DNA from: Chalciporus piperatus
Taxonomy: Eukaryota; Basidiomycota; Agaricomycetes; Boletales; Boletaceae
Assembly (NCBI GenBank): GCA_038093975.1
Contig: JBBPTG010000071.1
Span: 62,001 to 126,000 of the forward strand
Length of the DNA stretch: 64,000 nucleotides
Reading direction: 5' to 3'
In this document: positions 22,076-32,900 of the stretch, one piece after another
Layout of the letters: every line of letters starts with the position of its first letter
How positions within the stretch are numbered: position 1 is the first letter of the stretch
Program-made: the position numbers and the translations under genes
The notes under the pieces: model-generated
What the model saw: the letters and a program-made list of their open reading frames with translations, nothing else
What the model was told of the DNA's origin: nothing
Database searches by the model: none

Positions 22076-22694
22076 ATGTTCCAAGCCAAGCAAGTTGGTG
22101 TAGTGATTACTGTCCTGTTCGTCGTGGTTTTGTCACTAGTATTCAACACTTTGCGTCCCCGGACGACCCGCAAAGATCATGTCAAGGTGGGAAGTTCCCT
22201 CAAGCTCACATCGAGCGTTTCCACTAAGAGTACAGAAGCTCTCATTCCAGATCCCACGGCGGGAACCTGTTGCAGCTCATCTCTACGACAGCTCCTTCTA
22301 CACCCTAGATGAACCGGGGTCAACTATCTACGCGAACATGATGCCTGCCAGTGGCGGTCATCTCGTCCATATTGTCGACCCCGAACGACCGCATTCTCCC
22401 CCAGAGACATACACCGTCACGCTCTTACATCAGCTCAAATGTCTCGAGATATACCACCGGGAGTACTTGCGATATTCAGAGGAACCCTCAGCTCTCGTCG
22501 ATCATTGTCTCAACTATCTGAGGCAAACCATCCTATGTCGACCGGATCTTCGTGTGGATTCCATCAAAGCGGGGAACGGAAAGGTGACTCTGAATCATGA
22601 TACTGTCTGTCGAGATTGGACCGCAGTGTACGAGGGAGCGGAGAGGAATTTCGAGGAATTTCAGGAATGGAAAGCTTTGGGATCTGGATACTGA
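22076..22694 (+). CDS. second UstYa/DUF3328-family protein with altered His motifs
   Basis: Exons 22076-22186 and 22236-22694 (phase-0 intron) give 189 residues. There is an N-terminal membrane helix (VGVVITVLFVVVLSLVF, residues 7-25), then AAHLYDSSFYTLDEPGS and the family core. The first motif reads HQLKC (102-106), where HQLHC is normal. The second reads LVDHC (124-128), where HxxHC is normal. LNYLRQTILC and DTVCRDWTAVYEG are conserved. One histidine in each pair is missing, so metal binding may be altered, or the protein may be a partner of the 21104 copy, as UstYa and UstYb are used in pairs. The 330-bp gap between the two is a divergent promoter. Confidence 0.8.
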
Positions 22695-22929
22695 GCAGAA
22701 CTCTAAACGTGTAGTGCAACGAGTACTTACTCGAGTATACTTTCACTCCAGTGGGGTTGCCGCAGTGAGTCGACGTAGTGCATATTCTGACTAGACTCGA
22801 ATAGCCGAATTGGCACAGCCCGACTTATCGCCCCTTGATGTGGGTGCAGCAGAAGATGCGATCCATAAAGTTTGCTTCCCTTCAACCACACTCCGAGTCG
22901 AGGCCAAGACTGGCCAAGACTGCCCGGGT

Positions 22930-23906
22930 ATGCATTGGCAACGCTTCACGACCACTAGCGGTACCTACCAACCAATATCCCCCGAACCCACACACCATCC
23001 TGAGGGGAACACCAGAACCGAAGAGTCCCCGATTCCAAAGGATGATGGTTTCCGCTGGGCGGCCATCATCTGCATTCTGGCCACATTGGTGAACTGTGCC
23101 ATCCTCTTCTACAGCTCATACCCCCAGCCTCATCCCTATGAGACGCTTTTCTCGTCTCCGCGTGTCCCAAAGAAAGCCATACATTCTCTTCGCAGACCAT
23201 CCCAATTCATCGGGTTCGACAAACTCGATCAGAAGTTCCTCGAGAACAAGTCGTTCACCAACTTTCCCATGGTGTTAGCTCAGGTGGACAAAGATTCCCC
23301 AAATGATGTCTTATGGGCGGCACTCGGCAAGCAAACAGGTATCGGAATGGTGTTCCCAAACAGCAAACAAGTTCGCATCACTCTGTCGGTGAGTTACAAT
23401 TGACTTTTGGAGTACTATCGGTGTGAGGTGACCCCTGACCGCGTGGAGAAAGGTATCGTCAGTTGCACAGTTCCGAGTTCTTGAATACGGAATGGAGTTG
23501 TGCGAAATCAATATCGCACTGCCGGTCGACGGTTCTCTAGAGACGAATTCGTTATCGGATTGCGGTCTTGATATATGGAAGCTCAAGCCATCCACGGTGC
23601 TTGATCCTACCGAGCTCACGTACAACAATAAACCATCGCGTCTGGAACGGTTGGGAACGATTGGAAACGGACTCGCATGGGCTCGGAACATTACTTGCGA
23701 GACGGAATCCATCCTCACCCTGGAGCTTGCTGCGGGCGGGGCAGACGCGGAGGAGACATGCTTCATTGAGTGGGAACAAGATCGAGAGACGTTTCCTGGT
23801 AAGGTGACGAACCCTACGCTCAAGCACCTGCTGATTGATTTCTGAAGCTGTGTACATCAAGCAATACTCAACCACGGGTGGAGAAAACGATCGGCGGCGG
23901 AGGTGA
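22930..23906 (+). CDS. single-pass membrane protein of an Agaricomycete family
   Basis: Exons 22930-23388, 23453-23798 and 23848-23906 join in frame to give 287 residues. About 50 cytosolic residues come first, then one membrane helix (WAAIICILATLVNCAILFY), then an ectodomain with RRPSQFIGFDKL, VAQFRVLEYGMELCEINIAL and a terminal VYIKQYSTTGG. I recognise the overall pattern (RPS-x-x-GFD, then QFR-x-x-(D/E)(F/Y)GME-C) as a lineage-expanded fungal family without assigned function. The first in-frame ATG is 22930; the frame is open for 40 codons upstream, so an upstream exon is possible. It lies in the same direction as the second UstYa-like gene, 236 bp downstream. Confidence 0.65.
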
Positions 23907-24619
23907 TTGGACATGTTACCATTAGCAGAACGGCGCTGACGGAAGGGGTACCCCGGAATGGCGGTTACACCGCAGACGAGTAACACTAGTACGCTAGTGA
24001 TTGAATGAGGAATGGAACCAGAGGAGTTCCTCGTGGAATACGATTGGTAAACCACTGACATTGGGATATCAATTTAAAGCTCAGATTCTTTAATTTACTA
24101 CTAGGCACGTACTGTTCGAGTTGCAGAATCGGGACACCCCGGTACTCATTCCCCGATCATGCCAGTTTTTGTGGTCATGGTGGCGGCCATTAGTACCCGA
24201 TCTCGTAGAAATGTGGTAGCAGGGTGGGCGATAGTTAACGAAATCGACCATCTGGCACAGGCTGTCCATATCATTCTTGCAATCGATCTTCGAGCGAAGG
24301 GGAAGAGCGTTTTGATGTTACAGGCCCCATTGTATGCAAATTTCAAAGGCAAAGACAATGCGGGATCGGCACGAGAACGGAAGTGACCGAATATCCGTGC
24401 AAACGGCGGGCCAAGTGTTCTGTTTGCCACGATCAAAGTAACTGGTACAATTAGAAGTCTTAGATCCATGAATTCGGGAAACGAGAGGGCGTAGGTAAGA
24501 TGACAGACAGGCCACCAAGGCGCTCATATCAAACTCTGAACAAAGAACACAAAGTAACAAGTCCAACGCACCACTACGATCCAAACATTCAAAAAGTCCC
24601 TCTGTAGATATCGATCCTA
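23907..24619. other. intergenic region between convergent membrane-protein genes
   Basis: 713 bp. Frames at 24146-24469 (-) and 24159-24386 (+) show no family resemblance and overlap each other. The segment near 24540-24619 is probably the 3' UTR of the 7-helix gene. I searched for a third copy of the CxALT/CVY peptide and saw none. Confidence 0.45.
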
Positions 24620-25907
24620 TCACACGTAGGCTCCACTCTCCGCATTCCGGGCGACAATTAGCGTCTGCATTCTTGCCTGATCGAGAGTCGACTCAGAAGC
24701 AAAACTTCCGATTTTGGTTTCGCTTTCTTGAGAAGCCTTGGTATAGTGCGATGCCGGTTGCTTCCCAGCGTGAAACGTGGATAGCAACTGAGATTGGGTC
24801 TTTCCCGTCCACGCCCTTCCTTGCGACACTCGTAGGGTAATTAGAAGCGGTGATATGATCTTCCAACAACACAGTCAGCAAGGGGGTTCAATGGCACTTC
24901 CCATGCCGACTCGAAGGATCAGCCTTACCTCAACTTGACCCCATGATGCCAAGAACACGTATTGAACAGGATGATCGATAACGTATAGGATGAGGAAGAT
25001 CAAAGACCACACTGCGTAAAGCGCAGCAGACTCGACGAGAATTGCTGTGACGGTAGTATACGGTGAAGCTTGCCCTCCAACCCGCCCTACGTGACAACGG
25101 CGGATTAATATCACGAAGCTACTCGTCTGCGGAAACGGTCTCACCTAGGCTTTTTTCAAGTCGTCGTTTGTACATTTGGAGTCGACCGACCATGAGGAGG
25201 TTGATAACGATCGCAAACGATATACATAGCGCGAAGTATGGCACCGTAACCGAAACCGTGGACGCAGACCATAGTGATTGGTTCGGGAGACAGGCTTGGA
25301 TAAGACTAATCAGACTGAACGCTGCGGGCTCACGTTAGCTTGAAAAATACGTATGGACGAGCTGAACGTACCAACGTCGGCGAGAAGCAGTAGACAAGGG
25401 AACGCGATGACGGCCCAGTAGAATCTGCAACCCTGATAGAGGATGAGGAATCGCCAAAGCTTCGGAAAGTGAGTCTACGTATCTCACAAAGTTTGAAGCA
25501 AGACTTACCAGGAGCAAGTTTGTCATGATGTCGAGCAGAATGCTGCTCACGCTCCCGAAGATTGACACGGGCTCAGAGAAAATGAGCTCGTCATACACTC
25601 CAGGACCGAGCGAGAACAGCCGATGATTGACGTATGCCAGCTGTATCGTGCGGGAATTGCTCGCGGTATACAGCGTCCCGAGGATGAACATGACGGTCAT
25701 GTACCCGAGGTAAATCCACGCCTGACGTCGATTGTCTCTCGCTGTCTTGTAGACAGTGTAGTAGACGCATATGCCATAGAGCGTGAGCATGATGCCATAG
25801 GCGACTCCATTGATCGTGGTGGATGCGATGAGGTTGACGGCGTCGTTGAGCAACTCGGTGGATGTTTCGTCCGGGACGCCCGAGCTCAAGCTGACGTTGA
25901 GTGACAT
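24620..25907 (-). CDS. seven-helix membrane protein (GPCR-like topology)
   Basis: The start is ATG 25907 (MSLNVSLSSG). Five or more exons encode about seven hydrophobic helices: INGVAYGIMLTLYGICVYY; AWIYLGYMTVMFILGTLY; FGSVSSILLDIMTNLLL; FYWAVIAFPCLLLLADV; VPYFALCISFAIVINLLM; ILVESAALYAVWSLIFLIL; and YVFLASWGQVEVIAPLL, followed by RVSQGRAWT and a hydrophilic tail ending ESGAYV at 24620. The order and the short basic loops fit a family of 7-helix proteins expanded in Agaricomycetes. It is not an STE2/STE3 pheromone receptor by any motif I can see. A sensor role for the neighbouring peptides is only a thought from position. Confidence 0.72.
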
Positions 25908-26354
25908 GGTGACCTCAAGATGTAGATAGAAGACACTCAAATTGCCTGGGCGCCATTTAGCAGAGAATGTTGCATCGATACGCACATCATATCGGAGAAA
26001 AATTATTTCACCCGCCGAGGCGTAGTTCATTCATATTACCCTGTAAGGTGTTCCCTGCTGTGTCAGAAGATGCCAGCCCATCAGAAAATGGGGATAAGTT
26101 GAGCGACTTGAGCCCGAATGAGATCCGAGTCGATCGACAGAGGCTGCTAAACGACGTCCTTTTACCTTCGAAGTGAACACATGTCGTTGCAGCACCGTCA
26201 CGGAAGACACTGACCTGTGTTCCACTAGGTAGTAAATGGAAACAGCACATGGGTTACCCTGCCATCCATGATCCGGCGCCTGATGTAGCGATGAGTTGCT
26301 GAATTTGTTAGCGAAACCCAGTGCACTGGGCCACTGCGACTCGGAGTCACCGAC

Positions 26355-26363
26355 GCATAAATA
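26355..26363 (+). promoter_or_regulatory. TATA-like box of short secreted-peptide gene B
   Basis: GCATAAATA lies about 62 bp before the ATG at 26424, a normal spacing for a fungal TATA element driving a highly expressed small gene. Confidence 0.4.
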
Positions 26364-26423
26364 CCCAGGAGACACCCGCAGTGCTTACGCCCTCAAGCTT
26401 GAAGCTACTCCCACCTCACTCCA

Positions 26424-26643
26424 ATGCACTTGACTATTGTGTCTCGTCTTCATCTGCTTCTCCTCGTTGCAGTCATCATGTTGCAAGGTGGAAGAGCTAG
26501 GCCCATAGAAGATGGTTGTGCCAACGCTCTCACGGACCCTAATCCCGATGGAGGTACGATGACTCCCTGCTGTACTCGGCGTTCGTCAACTCAAACTTGA
26601 AAATTATTCTGCAGTTGCCTCCCCAGACAGCTGCGTATATTAG
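26424..26643 (+). CDS. short secreted peptide B (candidate peptide precursor)
   Basis: Exons 26424-26553 and 26615-26643 with a phase-1 intron give 52 residues. The signal peptide is MHLTIVSRLHLLLLVAVIML; the mature part begins near RARPIEDGCANALTDPNPDG and ends SPDSCVY. Against peptide A the shared features are S-R-L-x-L-L-L-L-V in the leader, C-A-(D/N)-A-L-T-(N/D)-P, the intron position and phase, and the C-terminal Cys-Val-Tyr. Both have two cysteines in the mature part, so a disulphide is possible. It lies 517 bp beyond the start of the 7-helix gene and closes the peptide/oxidase cluster on the right. Confidence 0.65.
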
Positions 26644-26956
26644 GATCGTGGACGCAGGATACTAGTAGGGTGTGCGATATCAGAATATTGTCAATAGACA
26701 TTTCGCCGTGGGTAAGTAACTTGGTTCCGCGACCCGGACTCCTTGACCAGTGGTACTACAAACTTTACGCTCTACTATAGTGACATCCACCGCAAGACAT
26801 TGGCTGGGCCACTCTTTGTACTCCAGGACTCTTTATCGTAGTGATAGTAATAGTCATTCTTCGGATCAGATTGTACAGTCCCCGCTCCGAATTCCACGCT
26901 CTCGTTGCCCTTGCCAGTTATAATCACAATCCTGGATGATGCCATTCGTCAATTGC
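26644..26956. other. intergenic region
   Basis: 313 bp between the 3' end of peptide gene B and the 3' end of the giant gene. No feature recognised. Confidence 0.5.
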
Positions 26957-29900
26957 CTACAAAACAACAACAGCGGAAACGAGGTTGAACTCACCCTCGA
27001 AATCCTTTTCCGCAAGTAGACGTCCTCCCAGGATCTTCCCTACGTGCGTTGTGGAAAAGCCCATGCCTCTCCTTCGAAGAGCAATCAGTTCTCGCAGAGC
27101 TGGTAGTGGAGAGTGTTGGAAAGTGAAGATCTTCTCCATCGAGGATGGTCGGTTCTGGGGTAGGATGAACCCGTCGCTCTCTCTATCAACTTCAACCCCC
27201 TTCTCGCCTTTCAAGTCCGTGGTATATACACAGAGGAAGCGGCATGCCCGGAGATACGCCGCGTAGTCCCGAAGATATAGCTGTCCACTGAATAGATTGA
27301 GCTGATCGACAAGTGCCCAGGGAGGCGTCCAATCAAGGGGGATGGTTGGGACTGCATATAGCTTGAGATCATCGCAAGGAATCATTGATCTAGAAGCGCG
27401 GGGTGTGTACAGATGGAGATGGACATATTCGCTCGACCTGAGATACGGCAACAAGTGGTTGACTTCATGGGGGCTGAGAATGATCAGAAGATCATTGCGG
27501 AGTTGTTTCCTAGAGAGAATCCATTGAACAGGACGCAGATACTTGCCTCTGGTGTCGTCAGAAGATGTCGTGATCGTAGTAGAGAAGTCCTGAGTCGCCA
27601 AGACAAATGGACTCCAAATGGGTGCTTCGTCTATCGCTACAGAGGTCTTCGAGAGCGTCTTGAATACTGGACGGAGAGCATTAGACCGTGCAGGGAGGGT
27701 GCCAGTCTTCACGAATGTGACGATGTCTGGATGGATCGAGTGTACCGTCGGAGATGCTCTCGGGGGGCGTTCCACTTGCCGCTCACGCTCGATCTCGTGT
27801 ATGATCTCCCTTTCTTGTTCTTCATCCATGCCTACATCGCCAAGCGACGAGATCCCCAGGCGTTCGCAGTGCTGAAGGATCTCCGGATCGGTTACAGAGC
27901 TAGAGGTCAATGAGTGCTTGGGTGCATAGAGATCCACGAGGGATTTTGCTTCTGGCTGAAGCCATTCCAATGACAACTCTGCTGAGGTGAGGTCGTTGCT
28001 GAGGAATCTGGTCCAAGCACGATATCGTGAGGCATGGTCCATCCCTTGTTGCGCCCACTGTGGAGTCCTCTGCTGGATATCGTTACAAGTCTCTCGCATT
28101 GTCCAGTGCAAAATATCGCAGGCGTTGATGATGTCGCGAGGTCCCTTTTCAGCCACAGTGCGGATGCTCTGATCAGTTTCGAGAGGTGCGAAGAACATAA
28201 CAGAGTGGCCATGACCGAGCTTTCGCATCCGCATGCAGCCTGTCATGTGAATAATGAGATTCGCATGCAGTAGTAAGATGACTCGGAGATCGCAAACGTA
28301 CCCTGCGCCAAACGGTCCTTGGTCACCTTGGGACCAAGTGTGACGGCCGCGCGGAATCCACGAGAAAATTTCATGTCGGTGCCTCGGGTATGGGCGTCGT
28401 CGAGGTATATGACGCATTGGTCAAGCTGTTGTGCGAATGGTGACGATAAGAGCGACTGTGTCCTTCCATCTCGTGTGAGTACTGCGAGCTCGTCATACTC
28501 GCTGAAATATATGGCAGCGGATGCAGCTGGGCTAAGCTTCAGCCACGTTGCAGCAACCTCTTGGTTCTGAAGATCCAAGATTTGGGCACCGACGTCGAGG
28601 AGCACCCGAATCTCAGGCGTCTGTGTGGCTACCAGCTGGATTAACTCAGGCGTTCGTAGTCGCTTGCCGTTCTCGTGCGCTGTTAGCATATAGAAGTTGT
28701 TCTCGGGCTGGAGAAGATATGAAAGCACTCTTGCGTTCGTTCCTCGCTGATGGTCGGGGTCGTGCTGGGTAATGGACAAAGGTAACAGATATCGACCGTC
28801 GTTAGTTCCAGAGAAGCCTAAATGATAGTTCAACCAGAGAACTCCAAGAAAGAAGCTAAATCGGAACCCACCAGTGACCAGTCGATCTCTCTTCTCTGCT
28901 AGATCCCATCCCGAGCAGGATAGTTTTGAAGGGAATTCCTTGGCTTCCTTTGGGAAGACGACCCTCGATAAGTAAAAATCGATCGTCGCTTGGTTTTGAG
29001 AGAAAAGAGGGAGAACATCTTTGTGCCATTGCTCCGACGACGTGATATTGATATTGCTCAGATTTCGAAGAAGGCCTGTCACCGAAGGATTGTCTTGAAC
29101 CCAGAAACCGTATTCGATGGATGGATCGGCTTCGTTGAGTAGAAGTTCAAACGAAAGCTTGAGCTGTTCTTCGGTAAGACCGCGATAATAATAGGAAAGA
29201 CATGTGAGGATGATAGCGACGTCTGGGTGTCCGAACTCAGCTCTTTGGGCAGGAACGTCTTTCGCCCGATACGGGACGGCGAGCATGGTACGCTCCAGAG
29301 CAAGACCGTAGTCCACTCGCCACCGACGGTCCTTGAACGCGAATGCAAGAATGCCGTTGGCCAAAAGACCACGCAAGAGCAGTAGCCCATTCCAAAGAAT
29401 GCTCCGTCCCGAATATGCCTGAACGACCTCGGCGGTTGCGAGCGAGACCTCCCTGCGTGATATGAAGTCGTAAATTGGATTCCTGATCTCCGAACGTAGG
29501 TGCTCGAAGCTGAAATTTGGCAGGAGTCCTTCTATCACGTCTTGTGCGATTCGACGTATCAACTCTTCTCCAGCGCCATCTTGTAGGATGCGAAAATGAG
29601 GGAATGCTCCGGCGGCATGGCCTTCAGACTCGTGCACGATTCCGAGGGGGAACAAACCGCAGAGGGAGGGTGCGTGGTTCTTGACGAGATTCAGTATTTG
29701 CTGAGTTGTCGTCCATCTCTCAGGAAACCCTTCCATGGGCTGTTGAGGTCCGATGGTGTATAAGAGCTGGTACCGGACGTGAAGTATCTCGTCACTCTCA
29801 TCGAGGATGTCTCGGGAATGTGAGTAGAGCCATTTTTGCAGCTCGAGCAAACGGCCAGCGAGTCGACTTTCGCTCGTCCGGGAAAGTTGCTTTTCCACGC

Positions 29901-32900
29901 TCACAAGCTTGAGTGAGAGGATATGCTCGGGTTGGACGACCAGAATGCCACGTTCCTTCATGCACTCTTCCATGACGGAGTGCAAGGTAGCCGCCTGAGC
30001 AGAATTCAACTCGAGGGAGCGAGAGAAGGGTAGGTAGTAGATGGGTCGATTGGCGAGTCCACCAAGTCGATCGACGAGAAGTTGGAACATCTGGGTCGTC
30101 AGAGCCTTTGGGACGATGACTCGGACCATCTGATTGCTGTCTGCAAGAACAGAAGCGACGATGGGGACAATTACGGATGATTTCCCTTCGCCCATGTGAA
30201 GTTGCATGGTCGTATTATCGTTGGAGTGAGGTGAGATCATCTGTAGGGCCACATCTGACTGAATGCGTCGAACAAGGAAGTTGCCTTGCAACTGATCATA
30301 TGGGGGATGAGTAGATGACTTCGCTTATGGAAGAATACTGGGTACCTGGATCAGCAGCCAATCTGGATTATGCTCTGCATCCCACCCATCGCATCCTGGG
30401 TTCTCCAACTCCCTGCAGAACTCCTCGTTGAGGTTAGTTGAGTGAAGTCGAATGAGTCTCCTAGCCCGCTGAACCTCCAACGCAAGCAGCGCCAGCCGAA
30501 CCAGGCATTTCTTCCAATCTTCTGGCAGAGTAATCGTTGAGGTGGAGGCGAGACATTGGAAGAGGACGTATGTCGTTATACGTGGCCATTGACCAGAAAG
30601 ACCGAGGGCTTGTTCGCTACTAGTGTTCGGACTCGGACCCAATACTCCTCGGAGACATTCGACACCTTTCTCGAGACTGGCTCGGCATCCGTCGTAGTGT
30701 GACCTGAGCATCTCGGTCGTGTACCTTCCTATGGCTATGGGAGCCTGAGGGATGTCACGGCCGAAGTGTTCTGCACTAGTGCGTAGATCAGAGGCATATT
30801 GGGTCTGAAACTGCGTTTCTGCGCGATGCTGGAAAGCAGTTACCAAGCTGCTAATCGCGGCATTGTCGGAGGATGACGTTGCTTCGGCACTGCCGCAAAA
30901 CCGGGGTAATCTGGGGTGGGACGGCAATGACGGTGCTGGTCGGGCAAAGAGTTGATCTACTGTGATCAGCCATGACGAGCGGGGGAGCGGTCTTCGAGAC
31001 GGCGCGAATTTGTATTGCAAAGAAGGTGCTGAATGGCCCTGCGAATGTACGGTGTTCAATATCTCCTGGACGCGCATTAGATGCTCCGTGAACTTGAGGT
31101 TTCGATAACAGCTAGAGAAAATCTTCCTCAGTTTGGACATCAAGTTCGGCATACGATATAGTTGCGCATCGAGTGAAAACTGTGGGGGGGTTTCGGATGG
31201 CCAAGCCTCGAGTAAGGTGTCGACGAGGGTGTCGACGTCCGAGCTTCGTCTGTCATTCCATAACCTATGCCGACGTTGCATCAAGTCCCTGCGACTCTCA
31301 CCATAGTGAGATGGAAGGGAGCTCTCGGGGCTATCTTCGAAGGAACGCACGGAGTCCAGAACACAACTGCGTAAAGTATTACGACCCGGAGCACACCCAT
31401 CCGAAAGACTGTAGGAAGGAGAGTTCGGTGGATCTTCAGAGCGGAAATCGGGGTGGGTTGCGAATGCTATGAACGTGGGGACGAGGTCGTTGAGTATCGG
31501 GGAGCCATATGCCATGGCGGGCAGTGAAAAGAGCAGCCGAAATCGGTCGCTTTCAGCACTGCTACGCAGTTGATTGTACGCCTCGATCCATATCGAAGAA
31601 AGATCTGGGTTTAACCACGAGCTGTTGTATTGTAATGATAGAGAAGCTTTCCCCTGCACGCTTTCCTTCCATGATTTCACCATGGCCGATATATCCTGGA
31701 CCCTTGACATTTTGGTCGACCGGTGGTAAACTGCGTACGCCGCTTGGTAAGCACGGTGTTCTCCCGAGGCAGACTCCACGGAATCTCTGCCTTGATACGT
31801 GACGTCGTAGTCCTCCTTCGAGGTCAGTCTAGATAAGTCGCACGGGAGTAGGTACGCCGCGCGTAGCGCACCACGCTCCAACAGGCGACTGTCGCGCTGC
31901 GGGAAACCATGGAATAGATGCGGTTCGCTGTTCTGCTGGAAGGGGCGGACAATGTCGAAGTGATCCTTGATAGCTTTTGCTGCAGTGTACAACTCGGGAT
32001 GTTGCGACGTCTCGGGAAGATTTTGCCAATGTATGCTTTGCATAGTGGGAATGGAATGTAGTTTGCGCGAGGGGCATAACGATGCGATCAAACCCAAAAG
32101 GTGTGCATCACGAGGTTCAACCTTCATGATTGATCGACATCCGGCGGACCGAATCAGGGAGAGCGCCTCTTCCGTACCGGTCCTGCCCGTCAACGGGTCA
32201 GTGTTACACCCGCCGCTGGTTAGCGCATGTAGGTAGGCACGATACAGCTTATTTGTCAGGTTGACGGTCCCTGTCAAACATCCGAGTTCGCGATCGACGC
32301 GATAGGTCTGATAAGTGACAGATTGAAGGAGGGGATGGAGGGTGTCGATCTCAACTCGGACGTGATGGCCGTCCTGAGCGAAAGTTACCTCGCCATCAGG
32401 GATGAGGACACATCGAGGCATGAGGGAGTCGGGCTCGAGCTGGTGTTTGGGACGGAGGACGAGTTGGTTGACGAGGCCGAACAGCGTGTCCACTGACTGG
32501 TTCGAGTCGTAGACCATGTCGCGGAGGTTGCGAGATTGGAGATCCCCATCCCCATCAACAAAGAAGGATAAACCATAGCGCGGTAATGTGACCGAAATTT
32601 GCTGTAACGGCACGTTTTGGGTCGAGAGGACCGAGGATGTTGACACCAAGAGATTTTCGGGGACGTCAAGCGGCTTCAAAAGACTTGCAAGCGCGGTCCA
32701 GGTTGGGCTTCGGATGTCCAGAAGGCGCTCATGACCTTTCCGCATATAACATCTCCCAGGGGAACAGTCGATTTCCCAATTGTCTGGGGAGTGCTTCCAA
32801 AGCATATCCAGACGGCGAATCTCGATGATGGACGTCGATAGATTCAGCCAATGAGCATGACCTTTGACGAGCACTGCTGGCAAGTCATGTTCTAGCTTTT

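Noticed and set aside
25335..26030. 7-helix protein as STE3-type pheromone receptor
   Set aside because: Helix sequences and loops do not match STE3 landmarks I know; it fits another expanded fungal membrane family.
20484..26643. Idea that the CVY-ending peptides are CaaX-type mating pheromones
   Set aside because: Cys is third from the end, not fourth, so no CaaX box; and they have secretory signal peptides, which basidiomycete pheromone precursors lack.
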